Assembly (NCBI RefSeq): GCF_004362855.1 | Contig: NZ_SNXW01000006.1 | Location: forward strand, 62,001-126,000 | Direction of reading: 5' to 3' | Origin: Aquabacterium commune | GTDB taxonomy: Bacteria; Pseudomonadota; Gammaproteobacteria; Burkholderiales; Burkholderiaceae_C | Length of the DNA stretch: 64,000 nucleotides | Part shown: positions 1 through 8,512 of the stretch, in pieces | Layout: each line of letters begins with the position of its first letter | How positions within the stretch are numbered: the first letter of the stretch is position 1 | Made by a program: the position numbers and the translations under genes | The notes under the pieces: model-generated | What the model was told of the DNA's origin: nothing | What the model saw: only the letters and a program-made list of their open reading frames with translations | Databases searched by the model: none

Positions 1-304
1 TGTTCAGGCCGGCGCGGGGTGATTTGATGAGCTGCTCCACGTTGGGGCGGCTGATCAGCGTGCGCGCCAGCATGCGCACCTGTTGGTCCACATCGGGTTG
101 GAAGGCGAGGCCACTCATCAGCGGCTTGAGCACCGTCTGGGTGTCCACGAACACCTTGGCCGAAGCCTCGTAGCGGTCGCGGATGACCAAGGTCACGGCT
201 GCCATGGCCATCACGGCGACAACCCAGGCGGCGGCCATGCCGATCCAGCGTCGCTGCCACATGGCCACGAGCACGCCGGAGACTTGTCGGAGGAGATCGT
301 CCAT
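1..304 (-). CDS. Polysaccharide chain-length determinant (Wzz/XrtA type), 3' part missing
   Basis: Only the first 101 codons are in the window; the gene runs off the left edge. The start ATG (302-304) opens a short cytoplasmic stretch (MDDLLRQVSGVLVAMWQRRW), one membrane segment at about residues 20-40, then the periplasmic sequence RDRYEASAKVFVDTQTVL, which is typical of Wzz-family proteins of exosortase-associated EPS loci. These proteins set polymer length together with a tyrosine kinase and the Wza pore. It lies 62 bp downstream of the Wza-like export gene on the same strand, so the two are probably co-transcribed. Family assignment is good; the XrtA subtype is inferred from sequence flavour and from the PEP-CTERM proteins elsewhere in the window. 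Confidence 0.85.
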   Translation of the reverse strand, partial: MDDLLRQVSGVLVAMWQRRWIGMAAAWVVAVMAMAAVTLVIRDRYEASAKVFVDTQTVLKPLMSGLAFQPDVDQQVRMLARTLISRPNVEQLIKSPRAGLN

Positions 305-366
305 ACAGCTTGATTCAGAGTGGGGGAGTCAGCCCTGGCGCACAGCAGGCACAGGGCCATCGGACA

Positions 367-1005
367 TCAGAACCAGCTCTGCGGGATGATGAGGATGTCA
401 CCGGGCTTCATGTCCACGTTGGCCGAAATGTCGCCGCGACGCAGCAAGTCTTTGATCCGCACGCTGTACTGCTTGCTGTTCTCTGAACCGCGCACCAGCA
501 CGGCATTGTTGCCGTCGGCAAAATCAGTGAGCCCACCGACCTGGATCATCACGTCCAGCAGCGTCATGTTCTGGCGGAACGCCACAGCCTGGGGTTTGGC
601 TGCCTCACCCACGATGCGGACCTGAGCAGAGGTCTCGCCGAGGGCGCGGTTGACCACCACGGTGACCACGGGCTCGCGGATGTATTTGCCCAATGCCGCT
701 TCGATCTGGCGCGAGAGGTCGTCAGGGCGACGGCCCGCTGCTGGCAGATTTTCCACCAGTGGCAAGGAAATCTTGCCATCAGGGCGGACAGTGACGGTGG
801 CCGACAGGTCGGGGTTGCGCCAGACCACCACGGAGAGTTCGTCGAGCGCACCGATCTGGTAGCCCTGGGTTTTGTCATCTGCTGCGACACGCTGCGGCGC
901 GGGCGGCAGATTGAAGGTGCTGCCGCACCCGGTGGCCAGCAAGGTTGCGCACAGGGCCAGCAAAACGCCAGCACGGCCGATGATTTTGCGAGTGGTGAAA
1001 GTCAT
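367..1005 (-). CDS. Wza-like polysaccharide export lipoprotein
   Basis: 212 aa from the ATG at 1003-1005. That start is chosen because the signal peptide follows at once and an AAGAAGA purine tract lies upstream; a longer frame to 1110 adds 35 residues with no signal character. The N-terminus ends in a lipobox LLATGC, so the mature protein is an outer-membrane lipoprotein. A polysaccharide export domain (about residues 45-125; DELSVVVWRNPDL, VRPDGKISLPL) is followed by one SLBB-type segment (VRIVGEAAKPQAV...LLDVMIQVGGL) and a C-terminal PGDILIIPQSWF. Length and architecture fit the short XrtA/EpsE-type export proteins rather than full E. coli Wza. It would form the outer-membrane channel for the polymer made by the glycosyltransferases to its right. 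Confidence 0.9.
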   Translation of the reverse strand: MTFTTRKIIGRAGVLLALCATLLATGCGSTFNLPPAPQRVAADDKTQGYQIGALDELSVVVWRNPDLSATVTVRPDGKISLPLVENLPAAGRRPDDLSRQIEAALGKYIREPVVTVVVNRALGETSAQVRIVGEAAKPQAVAFRQNMTLLDVMIQVGGLTDFADGNNAVLVRGSENSKQYSVRIKDLLRRGDISANVDMKPGDILIIPQSWF

Positions 1006-1289
1006 AGGGTCTTCTTTCGGCAGTTCTGCGGATTTCCGAAGTTCGGTGGCCTTGGCGCAATCGGCTGAGCCGGTGCAGCCATTTCGATGGGAAAACTGGT
1101 CTGACATCATGCGCCAGTTTCATGACGTGATCTGATTCGGGAGAAACAAGCGTGGCGCGTGAACGCCAGGGGGGCGCCTCCCGCCTCCAGCATACCGAAC
1201 TCGCCCCACGCGGTGTTAGAGTCCGAGACAGCTTATCCGGTGCTGCGTGAGGCAGGCTTGTGCGGCCTGCTTCATGAGCGACGGATGTC

Positions 1290-2510
1290 ATGTCTGCGCA
1301 ACAATTTGGAATAGCGATGAACCTGGTGGTAGTGGGGGTGGGGGCTGCGGCTTTGGCGGCTGGAGCGGTGCTTTTGCGCGAAATTCGCCAGAAGCACATC
1401 CAGACGTGGCTGTGGTCCTATCTCAGGCGCGACTGGGCGCACGGCAAGGCGCCTGCTGGGCAAACGCGCCATCTCATGTTCTGTTTTGTCGATCATTTCG
1501 AGCCGCAATACCAGCAGCCCAGCTATGAAATCGAATGCGCCCGCGTGGCGCGTTGGCGCCAGGAATACCCGGCCTTGTGCGAGGGCCTGCGAGACGCTGA
1601 CGGGCGGCAACCCATCCATTCTTTTTTCTACCCGGAAGAGGAATACCGCCCTGAGCACATCAATCCGCTGGTCGAGTTGTGCCGAATGGGCCTTGGTGAA
1701 ATCGAGGTGCACCTGCACCACCATCACGACACGGACGCGGGTTTGCGTGAAAAGCTGCGCCGCTTCACCGGCATCCTGGCGGATCAGCATGACGCGCTGC
1801 CCAGGGACCCCGAGACCGGTCAGCTCCGTTGGGCGTTCATCCATGGCAACTGGGCACTGGACAATGCGCATCCCCGTGGCGACGGGTATTGCTGCGGGGT
1901 CAACAACGAATTGATCATCCTCAGGGAAGAGGGCTGCTACGCCGACTTCACTTTCCCCGCTGCGCCGGACCCTTGTCAGCCGCCCACGATCAATCAGATC
2001 TACTACGCCAAGGACGATCCCGATGCGCCCCGTTCGCACGATCGTGGGCGCCGTGTGAGCGTGGGCGGATCGCCATGGGGCGACCTCATGCTGATCCAGG
2101 GCCCTCTGGGCTTCAACATGGCGTCGCGCAAATTCGGTTTGATCCCTCGCATCGAGAACGCCGATGTCCGCACCAGCTGCCCGCCCTCACCAGACCGCGT
2201 GGATGCCTGGGTGAACATGGGCATCCAGGTCGAAGGACGCCCGGAATGGGTGTTTGTGAAGGTCCACACGCATGGCACCCAGGAGCGTGACACCGACACC
2301 CTGCTGGGGCAGCCGATGCGGGAGGCCTTTGAGTACATGCAGCGCCGCTACAACGATGGGCGCGAGTGGAAACTCCACTACGTGAGCGCGCGCGAGATGT
2401 ACAACATCGTCAAAGCCGCCGAAGCCGGCGAGCAGGGTGATCCAGGAGACTACCGCGACCATGTGATCCCCCGTCCGCGCTACGGCGTCAGCCCCCAGGC
2501 TGCAGTTTGA
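1290..2510 (+). CDS. Membrane-anchored polysaccharide-deacetylase-like protein, family uncertain
   Basis: 406 aa. One hydrophobic N-terminal segment (about residues 10-28) suggests a membrane anchor. The rest is a soluble domain rich in putative metal ligands: CFVDHFEP (about 62-69), HSFFYPEEEY (about 110-119), the histidine cluster EVHLHHHHDT (about 138-147), FIHGNWALDN (about 184-193) and CGVNNELIIL. The Asp-His near the start and the HxHHHH cluster resemble motifs 1 and 2 of NodB-type deacetylases, but the spacing is not classical and I do not recognise a named family. It starts 285 bp from the divergent export gene and ends 12 bp from a convergent glycosyltransferase. A role in trimming or de-acetylating the exopolysaccharide is inference. 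Start could also be the ATG at 1317. Confidence 0.6.
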   Translation: MSAQQFGIAMNLVVVGVGAAALAAGAVLLREIRQKHIQTWLWSYLRRDWAHGKAPAGQTRHLMFCFVDHFEPQYQQPSYEIECARVARWRQEYPALCEGLRDADGRQPIHSFFYPEEEYRPEHINPLVELCRMGLGEIEVHLHHHHDTDAGLREKLRRFTGILADQHDALPRDPETGQLRWAFIHGNWALDNAHPRGDGYCCGVNNELIILREEGCYADFTFPAAPDPCQPPTINQIYYAKDDPDAPRSHDRGRRVSVGGSPWGDLMLIQGPLGFNMASRKFGLIPRIENADVRTSCPPSPDRVDAWVNMGIQVEGRPEWVFVKVHTHGTQERDTDTLLGQPMREAFEYMQRRYNDGREWKLHYVSAREMYNIVKAAEAGEQGDPGDYRDHVIPRPRYGVSPQAAV

Positions 2511-2522
2511 TCTGAGCGGCGT

Positions 2523-3656
2523 TCAGGTCTTTTCCCATTGAAGGTCGAGGCGGCCTGATGCGAATTGCAGACCTGCCTGCATGGCAGTCCAGTTGAGTTC
2601 GACGAAGACGGTGGCGAACGCAATCAACCTGCTTTTGCGCCAGGTCTGCGACCGCATGCCTATCAAGGCGGCGGTGTAGAAGGCCACCTGTGCTGCGGCC
2701 AGGCACTGCACCCAGCCGGTGCTCGACAGCAAGCTGCTGATCAGGGCGCAGACCATCGCGTAGGGCACGGCCAAGCGGAACACCTTGTGCGACAGGAACT
2801 GCAGCCAGATGGGGTTGCCGCGCGGCGAGAACAGCCAGGGGTGGCGGGCAAAGCTCTGAAAGTTGCCGCCCAGTGTGCGCAGTTTGCGTTTGCGCTCACC
2901 TGCCATGTCGTTCTGGAGCTCATCGAAGACCAGCGACCGTCCGTCGAGCAGCACCCGCTGGCCTTGTCGTGCGATCTGCATGGGGATCTCGAAGTCGTCC
3001 AGCAGCGTGCCGGGCGCCAAGGGCACGAAGTAGGGCGTCTTGATCGCGTAAAACGCCCCCGTGGCACCCACCACCGAGCGCCAGCGGCTCTCGGATTTGC
3101 GGATCCACTTTTCGTAGCGCCAGTACAGGCCGATGTTGGCCGCCACCTGGGTGCCTGGATCGACATGGGTCAACTCTCCACTGACCGCGCCCACGCCGGG
3201 CTGCACCAAGGTGGACACCAGCAGGCGCAGCGATTGCCGCTCAGCGGTCTGGCGCATGTCGCAAAACAACACCACTGGGGTCTTGGCCCGCGCCATGGCC
3301 GCGTTCAGCGCGTGTGCCTTGCCGCCCCGCTCGGCGTGTTCGATGACCTGCACGCCCGGGAACTGGCGCAGCAACTCTGCGGTGCGGTCACTGGAGCCAT
3401 CGGAGACGAACAACAGGTGCAGTTTGTCCTGGGGGTAATCCAGGCAGCGCAGGTTGTCGATGCGGCGTTGAACCCTTGCCGCTTCGTTGTGCGCCGAAAT
3501 CACGACCGTGACCTCCGGGCAGGCATCGTCGGGCAAAGGCGGGGCGCATTCGTCCGGTTGGGTGCGGCTCAGTGCCCAGATCCCTGCCGGGTAGGCCGCA
3601 TAGGTATAAGCAATGAATGACGCCGCTGCGAGGAAAATCTGATCGGGTGTGCTCAT
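2523..3656 (-). CDS. Family 2 glycosyltransferase, membrane-bound
   Basis: 377 aa from the ATG at 3656; a GTG start at 3680 is possible. An N-terminal membrane segment is followed by a GT-A fold: VTVVISAHNEAARV, LHLLFVSDGSSDRTAELL (metal/nucleotide-binding region), ERGGKAHALNAAM and VVLFCDMRQ, where CDMR stands in the DxD position. A later LLDDFEIPMQIARQG resembles the ED-type catalytic region of processive GT2 enzymes; the C-terminus has about three membrane helices. This layout matches cellulose-synthase-like or hyaluronan-synthase-like transferases that polymerise or extend a sugar chain at the inner membrane. It is convergent with the deacetylase-like gene. The sugar donor cannot be told from sequence. 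Confidence 0.85.
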   Translation of the reverse strand: MSTPDQIFLAAASFIAYTYAAYPAGIWALSRTQPDECAPPLPDDACPEVTVVISAHNEAARVQRRIDNLRCLDYPQDKLHLLFVSDGSSDRTAELLRQFPGVQVIEHAERGGKAHALNAAMARAKTPVVLFCDMRQTAERQSLRLLVSTLVQPGVGAVSGELTHVDPGTQVAANIGLYWRYEKWIRKSESRWRSVVGATGAFYAIKTPYFVPLAPGTLLDDFEIPMQIARQGQRVLLDGRSLVFDELQNDMAGERKRKLRTLGGNFQSFARHPWLFSPRGNPIWLQFLSHKVFRLAVPYAMVCALISSLLSSTGWVQCLAAAQVAFYTAALIGMRSQTWRKSRLIAFATVFVELNWTAMQAGLQFASGRLDLQWEKT

Positions 3657-3840
3657 ATCGGGGCTTGTTTTACCGGACACATTCGAGCGCTATGGTATGC
3701 CCGCAACGGTTTGCCTGAGGAAGAATAATGCCTTGCTCTGCCAGTTTGCATTCCCTTGCATGGGGTGGTCGGCTTTCAGCCTGTGGCCTGTATGCTTGCG
3801 CGGTTTCCCGCGATGCCCATGAATGATGGTTCGCGATGAT

Positions 3841-3862
3841 GCCGGCCCATGGGGCTGCCGGC
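3841..3862 (+). other. GC-rich hairpin with T-rich 3' flank in the leader of the oxidoreductase gene
   Basis: GCCGGC (3841-3846) pairs with GCCGGC (3857-3862), followed by TGTTGTTTTT. It lies between the divergent starts of the GT2 and oxidoreductase genes, 25 bp before the chosen GTG. It could be a weak terminator or a leader hairpin; no leader peptide rich in one amino acid was seen. Confidence 0.35.
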
Positions 3863-3886
3863 TGTTGTTTTTCACCAGGGGAAAAT

Positions 3887-4957
3887 GTGCTGAAGATTGC
3901 GGTGGTGGGGTGCGGGAAAATCGCTGACGGGCACGTGGAACAAGTGCGAGCCACAGGGCGGGGGGATGTCGTCGCCGTTTGTGACCTGGAGCCCTTGATG
4001 GTCGAGCAACTCGCCGTGCGCATGGGCGTCGCGGGTCGCTACACCGACATCCACAAGATGCTGGCCGAGGTGAAGCCAGATGTGGTGCACATCGCCACGC
4101 CGCCGGACTCGCATGTGTTCCTTGCCACCACGGCCCTGCGCGCGGGTTGCCACGTTTTCGTGGAGAAGCCGTTTGCCCTGACGGAAACCGAGGCCCGCAA
4201 GATCACCGATTGCGCGGCAGAAGTCGGGCGCAGGGTGTGCGTGAACTACCTTTACAACTACGAGCCTCCGGCGCTGGAACTTGAGCGCCTGATGGCCGTT
4301 CGCGCACTGGGCGAAGTCGTTCACCTGGACACCCAGTACGGCTACAACCTGGCCGGTGACTATGGCCTGGCGGTCATGTCGGACCCGGACCATTGGGTGC
4401 ACCGTTTGCCCGGCAAGCTGTTCCACAATGTGCTGGACCATGTCCTCGCCAAAGTGATGATGCACATCGAAGACGATTGCGAGGTGCAGGTGATGTCGTT
4501 CCGGCGCCGTGCCGCCTCAGGAGATCCGGTGCTCGACGCCTTGCACGATGAGTTGCGCTTCATGCTGCGCAGCCAGAACGTGACTGTTTCGGGCACCGTC
4601 AGCGCGCACGGCAAACCCAGTGCCCACACCCTGAAGGTGGTGGGCTCGCGCGACTCGGTGGAGCTCGATTACACGGCCCGCACGCTGGTGCACAGCGCCA
4701 ACTGGGCCCAGCCAGCGTCGGTGGGGCGCTTGTTCCCGGCCTTTGTGCAGGCCCGGCAGTTCTGGCGCAACGGCTGGCGCAACGTGGGCTTGTTTCGGCG
4801 CCACGAATACCACTATTTCCAGTGCATGCGTGTGCTGCTCAACCGCTTCTACGACGCTGTAGAGAACCAAGGCGCGGACCCGATTCCTGCCCAGCACATC
4901 CTGCGGGTGTGCCGTGTGATTGATCTACTGGTGGATGGCATGGAGGCTAGGGCATGA
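3887..4957 (+). CDS. Gfo/Idh/MocA-family NAD(P)-dependent sugar oxidoreductase
   Basis: 356 aa. I chose the GTG at 3887 because AGGGGAAAAT lies just upstream and the protein then begins directly with the Rossmann strand LKIAVVGCGKIADGH (GxGxxA/G dinucleotide site). Further hallmarks are the EKPFALTETEA loop (about residues 93-103), which carries the family's EKP motif, and the DHVLAKVMMHI region that replaces the usual substrate-binding GxHxxD. The family oxidises or reduces sugars such as UDP-GlcNAcA or inositols. It overlaps the next gene by 4 bp (ATGA), so the two are translationally coupled; together they probably make a modified nucleotide sugar for the exopolysaccharide. Confidence 0.88.
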   Translation: MLKIAVVGCGKIADGHVEQVRATGRGDVVAVCDLEPLMVEQLAVRMGVAGRYTDIHKMLAEVKPDVVHIATPPDSHVFLATTALRAGCHVFVEKPFALTETEARKITDCAAEVGRRVCVNYLYNYEPPALELERLMAVRALGEVVHLDTQYGYNLAGDYGLAVMSDPDHWVHRLPGKLFHNVLDHVLAKVMMHIEDDCEVQVMSFRRRAASGDPVLDALHDELRFMLRSQNVTVSGTVSAHGKPSAHTLKVVGSRDSVELDYTARTLVHSANWAQPASVGRLFPAFVQARQFWRNGWRNVGLFRRHEYHYFQCMRVLLNRFYDAVENQGADPIPAQHILRVCRVIDLLVDGMEARA

Positions 4958-5970
4958 CGGTGTTGGTGACGGGTGCAGGCGGCTTCCTCGGGCGCCGGAT
5001 CGTGGACAGCCTGCTGAGGCAGGGCGTGACATCGGTGCGTGTGCATGCGCGCCGTGCCGTGCCGGAAGAGCTGCTGCAAGGATGGCGTCAGGCGTACCCG
5101 GGCGCCGAGGTGAGCGTGGTGCTGGCCAACCTCCTTTCCCGCGGCAAGCTGGCGCATGTGGTCGAAGGCGTCGATTGCATCGTTCACGCTGCCGCAGGCA
5201 TGAAGGGTGCAGCTGCCGACATGTTCGCCAACACGGTGCTGACCACCCGCAACCTGCTGGAAGCGGCCACGGCGGCGCATGTCAGGCGCATCGTGCTGGT
5301 GAGTTCTTTCTCGGTGTTCGATGCGGCCCCCTTGCCCAAGGGCAGTGTGCTGGACGAGCGCACGCCGATCGAAAAAGTGGGTGTGGAGCGCGGGCCTTAC
5401 GGTTATGCGAAAACCCGCCAGGAGCACTTGTTCAACGAGTTCCAGCGCGAGAGCGGCTTCGAGTCGGTCATCCTGCGCCCCGGTGTCATCTACGGCCCGG
5501 GCGGTGGGGCGATGTCTTCGCGCGTCGGCATCAAAGCCATGGGCTTGTTCGTGTCCCTGGGTGGCAGCGCGACCCTGCCCTTGACCTACGTTGACAACTG
5601 CGCGGATGCGGTTGCCACAGCGGCTTTGAAAGCGCCCGCGGGCAGCGTGTTCAGTCTGGTCGATGACGACCTGCCGACCTGCAGCGCTTACCTCCAGGCC
5701 TACCGCAAGCAGGTGGAGCCGCTGCGCTGCATCCCTTTGCCTTATCCGTTGTTCATGCTGGCCTCGCGCATGCTGGTGTGGTACCACAGGCGCTCCAAGG
5801 GTCAGTTGCCGGCCTTGTTCACGCCTTATGTGGTGGCCTCGATGTACAAGCCGCTGCGTTACAGCAACCAGGCGCTGCGTGGCATCGGTTGGGCGCCGCG
5901 CGTTCCCACCTCGGAGGGCTTGAAGCGCGCGTTCGCCCACTTCCGCGAAGAACTGCAGCGCAAGCGATGA
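4954..5970 (+). CDS. NAD-dependent epimerase/dehydratase (extended SDR)
   Basis: 338 aa, start fixed by the ATGA overlap with the upstream oxidoreductase. N-terminal GAGGFLGRRIV is the GxxGxxG cofactor site. VSSFSVFD supplies the catalytic Ser region and YGYAKTRQE the YxxxK dyad (about residues 149-153). RPGVIYGPGGG is the conserved substrate-loop motif. The fold is typical of UDP-sugar epimerases, dehydratases and reductases. Coupling to a Gfo/Idh/MocA enzyme suggests the two act in series on one nucleotide sugar. The exact substrate is not predictable. The C-terminal third (LVWYHRRSKGQLPALFTPYV) is typical of SDRs close to 3-beta-HSD-like proteins found in EPS loci. Confidence 0.88.
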   Translation: MTVLVTGAGGFLGRRIVDSLLRQGVTSVRVHARRAVPEELLQGWRQAYPGAEVSVVLANLLSRGKLAHVVEGVDCIVHAAAGMKGAAADMFANTVLTTRNLLEAATAAHVRRIVLVSSFSVFDAAPLPKGSVLDERTPIEKVGVERGPYGYAKTRQEHLFNEFQRESGFESVILRPGVIYGPGGGAMSSRVGIKAMGLFVSLGGSATLPLTYVDNCADAVATAALKAPAGSVFSLVDDDLPTCSAYLQAYRKQVEPLRCIPLPYPLFMLASRMLVWYHRRSKGQLPALFTPYVVASMYKPLRYSNQALRGIGWAPRVPTSEGLKRAFAHFREELQRKR

Positions 5971-6018
5971 CAGTCGCGCGAGGGGCGCTGCAAGGCCTGG
6001 GGTCCTGCCGGTGAGGCG

Positions 6019-7164
6019 TCAGCGCTTGATCAGGGCGGCGTCGTAAACCCGGCCATAAGCTTGCGCCAAGGCTTCGGAGGAGGCGTGGGCGCGCACCCAT
6101 TGTGCGGCCGCGGCGCCCAAGCGCGCGCGCAGGGCTGAGTCCGCCAGCAGGCGCGACAGCGCGCCTGCGAGGGCGTCGTTGTCATCGGGTGCAACCAGCA
6201 AGCCCGTCTGGTCGTCCACGATGATTTCCGGGTTGCCGCCCACCCGCGTGGCCACCACGGCCAAGCCTGTGGCGCAGGCTTCCAGCAGTGCGATCGACAG
6301 CCCTTCGGTTTGCGAGGGCAGCGCGAACACATCGAAGGCGCCCAGCAGTGCGCTCACATGGCTGCGTTGACCCGCCAGGACGACGTGTTCCTGAAGCCCC
6401 TTGGCCGCCACCTGCTGGCGCAGAGCCTCTGCCTGAACGCCATCGCCCACGATCACCAGGCGCAGGTGAGGGTGCTGTTGCAGCAGCGCCGGCATGACAT
6501 CCACCATGCGGTGGTGGTTCTTGAGTGGGACGAGCCGGCCGACGCAGCCAATGACGAGGGCCGTGTCGTTCAGGCCCAGTTGCTGGCGTGCGGCTGGTCT
6601 GTTGGTGCCATCGCTTGCAAAGCGCGCAACCGGGATGCCATTGAGCACCGTGTGCGCCTTGTCGGCCGGGACCAGGCCCGTTGCAAGGTGGCGTTGGTGC
6701 ACCTGCGCGCCGACCATGGCCACGCACCGCGTGCGGGTCAAAGAGAGCTGAAACAGTGTCTTCAGCCGGCGGTTCTGCAAGCGTGCGCCCATGTCATGCA
6801 GGGTGCAGACCTGTGCCACCCCCAGACCGATGGTGGCCAGCGCCGCATGGTAGTTGGGGACGAAGTTGTGGGCGTGCACCACATCGGCCCGGGCATCGCG
6901 CACGCAGGCGCGCAACAGCGACAGGGTGTGCCAGTCGAGGGAGCGCCGCTTGTGCCCCTCGGTGACGGGGATGCCCGCGTCCAGGAGTTCCTGTTTGAGG
7001 CCTTCGGTGGCCGCGATGCTGAAGACGCGCACGCTGTGTCCCAGTGCTGCTTGTGCCTGGGCCAGATCGACTGTCACGCGCTCCAGGCCTCCGACCTCCA
7101 GGGAGTCCACCACGTGAACGATGCGCAGGGGGCGAGGGGCGGCGTCGGGCGCAGGGGGCGTCAT
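6019..7164 (-). CDS. Family 4 glycosyltransferase
   Basis: 381 aa from the ATG at 7164; a TTG two codons upstream is less likely. N-terminal acceptor domain: IVHVVDSLEVGGLERVTVDL, the GG-LER signature of GT4 enzymes. The C-terminal domain carries VIGCVGRLVPLKNH, LRLVIVGDGVQAEALRQ, and the E-x7-E motif in PSQTEGLSIALLEACATGL, with GGNPEIIVDDQTGLL after it. This is a GT-B, retaining enzyme using a nucleotide sugar at the cytoplasmic face. It is transcribed toward the epimerase gene and shares a roughly 100-bp divergent region with the next glycosyltransferase. Confidence 0.9.
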   Translation of the reverse strand: MTPPAPDAAPRPLRIVHVVDSLEVGGLERVTVDLAQAQAALGHSVRVFSIAATEGLKQELLDAGIPVTEGHKRRSLDWHTLSLLRACVRDARADVVHAHNFVPNYHAALATIGLGVAQVCTLHDMGARLQNRRLKTLFQLSLTRTRCVAMVGAQVHQRHLATGLVPADKAHTVLNGIPVARFASDGTNRPAARQQLGLNDTALVIGCVGRLVPLKNHHRMVDVMPALLQQHPHLRLVIVGDGVQAEALRQQVAAKGLQEHVVLAGQRSHVSALLGAFDVFALPSQTEGLSIALLEACATGLAVVATRVGGNPEIIVDDQTGLLVAPDDNDALAGALSRLLADSALRARLGAAAAQWVRAHASSEALAQAYGRVYDAALIKR

Positions 7165-7273
7165 GGCCAAATGCTACACTGAGTTTCACAGGTGACTTGG
7201 CGTAGGCTTGACGTGAGGCGCCACCCTGCCAAGGGGCTGCGGCCCCCCGATCGTGTCCTCGTCTCATTGCGCA

Positions 7274-8500
7274 ATGGCATCGCACACTCCGATCACAAGC
7301 CGCGTACAGCACATGCTGTACCACCACCGAACACAGGGCAAAGCCGTCGAGGGCGTGCACATCCGGGGCATCACCGACGCCATGCGTGCCGAGGGCGTGA
7401 AGGTGGACATCATCTCGCTGCCCGGCGCCGACCCCTACTCGACGCCCAAGGCCATGTCGCCTACCAGCCAGGCCACCTGGTTGATGAAGCTGGTGTCCCA
7501 GTTTCCCGAACCCTTGTTCGAGTTGGCGGAGTTGGGCTACAACCTGATGGCCGGCTGGCGCCTGATGCAGTTCTTCCGCCGCAACCCGGGCCTCACCTTC
7601 GTCTATGAGCGCTACTCCCTGTTCATGTTCGTGACGGTGCTGCTATGCCGCCTGCGCGGCCTGCCCATCATCCTGGAAGTCAACGACTCTGCGGCCGTGG
7701 AGCGCGTGAGGCCCTTGTTTTTCAAGCGCCTGGCCATGGCCATTGAGCGCTGGGTTTTCCGCAAGGCCGATGGTCTGGTGTTCGTGTCGTCCGTGTTTCG
7801 CGACCGTGCGGTGCAGGTGCACGGCCACATCGCGCCCACCATCATCACGCCGAACGCAGCCAACATCGCCCAGTTCACGTTCACGCAGGCCCAGCGCGAC
7901 GAGGCCCGACAGCACTGGGGTCTGGAAGGCCATGTGGTGTGCGGCTACCTGGGTGCTTTCGTGCCGTGGCATGCCATTGACCAGTTCGTGTACCGCATTG
8001 CCGAGGCGCTCAAGGTCAATCCTCACCTCAAGCTCTTGCTGGTGGGCGACGGGGCCAAGTTCGACGAGGTCAAGCAGTTCGTGCAGGACAAAGGCCTGTC
8101 CAGCCAGATCGTGATGGTGGGGCGCGTGCCCCATGACCGCGTGCCCGGCTTGCTGGCTGCCATGGACATGGCCATCCTGCCCAGTGCGGGCGATTACACC
8201 TCTCCGGTGAAGCTGTTCGAGTTCATGGCTTGCGGCGTGCCGCCGATTGCCCCTGATTTCGCGCCGATCCGCGAAGTGCTCAAACCCGGTGTGACGGGCT
8301 GGATGTTCCCGGCCGGCCAGCTCGACGAAGCGGTGGCACAGGTCATTGCCAGAAGCCAGGACAAGGCTGCGCTGGCCAGTGTGGGTCAGGCGGCACGTGG
8401 CTACATCGCCGAGCATCGCCAGTGGCGTCACAACATCGTGCAGCTGACCGACTTCCTGGTCAGCCTCACCGACAAGGGGCGGGCTGCCACCACCCGCTGA
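7274..8500 (+). CDS. Family 4 glycosyltransferase
   Basis: 408 aa from the ATG at 7274; a GTG at 7253 would add seven residues and neither has a clear ribosome site. GT-B signatures: KAVEGVHIRGITDAM at the N-terminus, VCGYLGAFVPWHAID, LKLLLVGDGAKFDEV, and the donor site LPSAGDYTSPVKLFEFMACG, which is the E-x7-E-like region with KLFEFMACG typical of WbuB/WcaL-like enzymes. It faces a convergent GT4 gene, with only 12 bp between the stops. It probably adds one sugar of the repeat unit. Confidence 0.88.
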   Translation: MASHTPITSRVQHMLYHHRTQGKAVEGVHIRGITDAMRAEGVKVDIISLPGADPYSTPKAMSPTSQATWLMKLVSQFPEPLFELAELGYNLMAGWRLMQFFRRNPGLTFVYERYSLFMFVTVLLCRLRGLPIILEVNDSAAVERVRPLFFKRLAMAIERWVFRKADGLVFVSSVFRDRAVQVHGHIAPTIITPNAANIAQFTFTQAQRDEARQHWGLEGHVVCGYLGAFVPWHAIDQFVYRIAEALKVNPHLKLLLVGDGAKFDEVKQFVQDKGLSSQIVMVGRVPHDRVPGLLAAMDMAILPSAGDYTSPVKLFEFMACGVPPIAPDFAPIREVLKPGVTGWMFPAGQLDEAVAQVIARSQDKAALASVGQAARGYIAEHRQWRHNIVQLTDFLVSLTDKGRAATTR

Positions 8501-8512
8501 CGCGGGCTTCCT

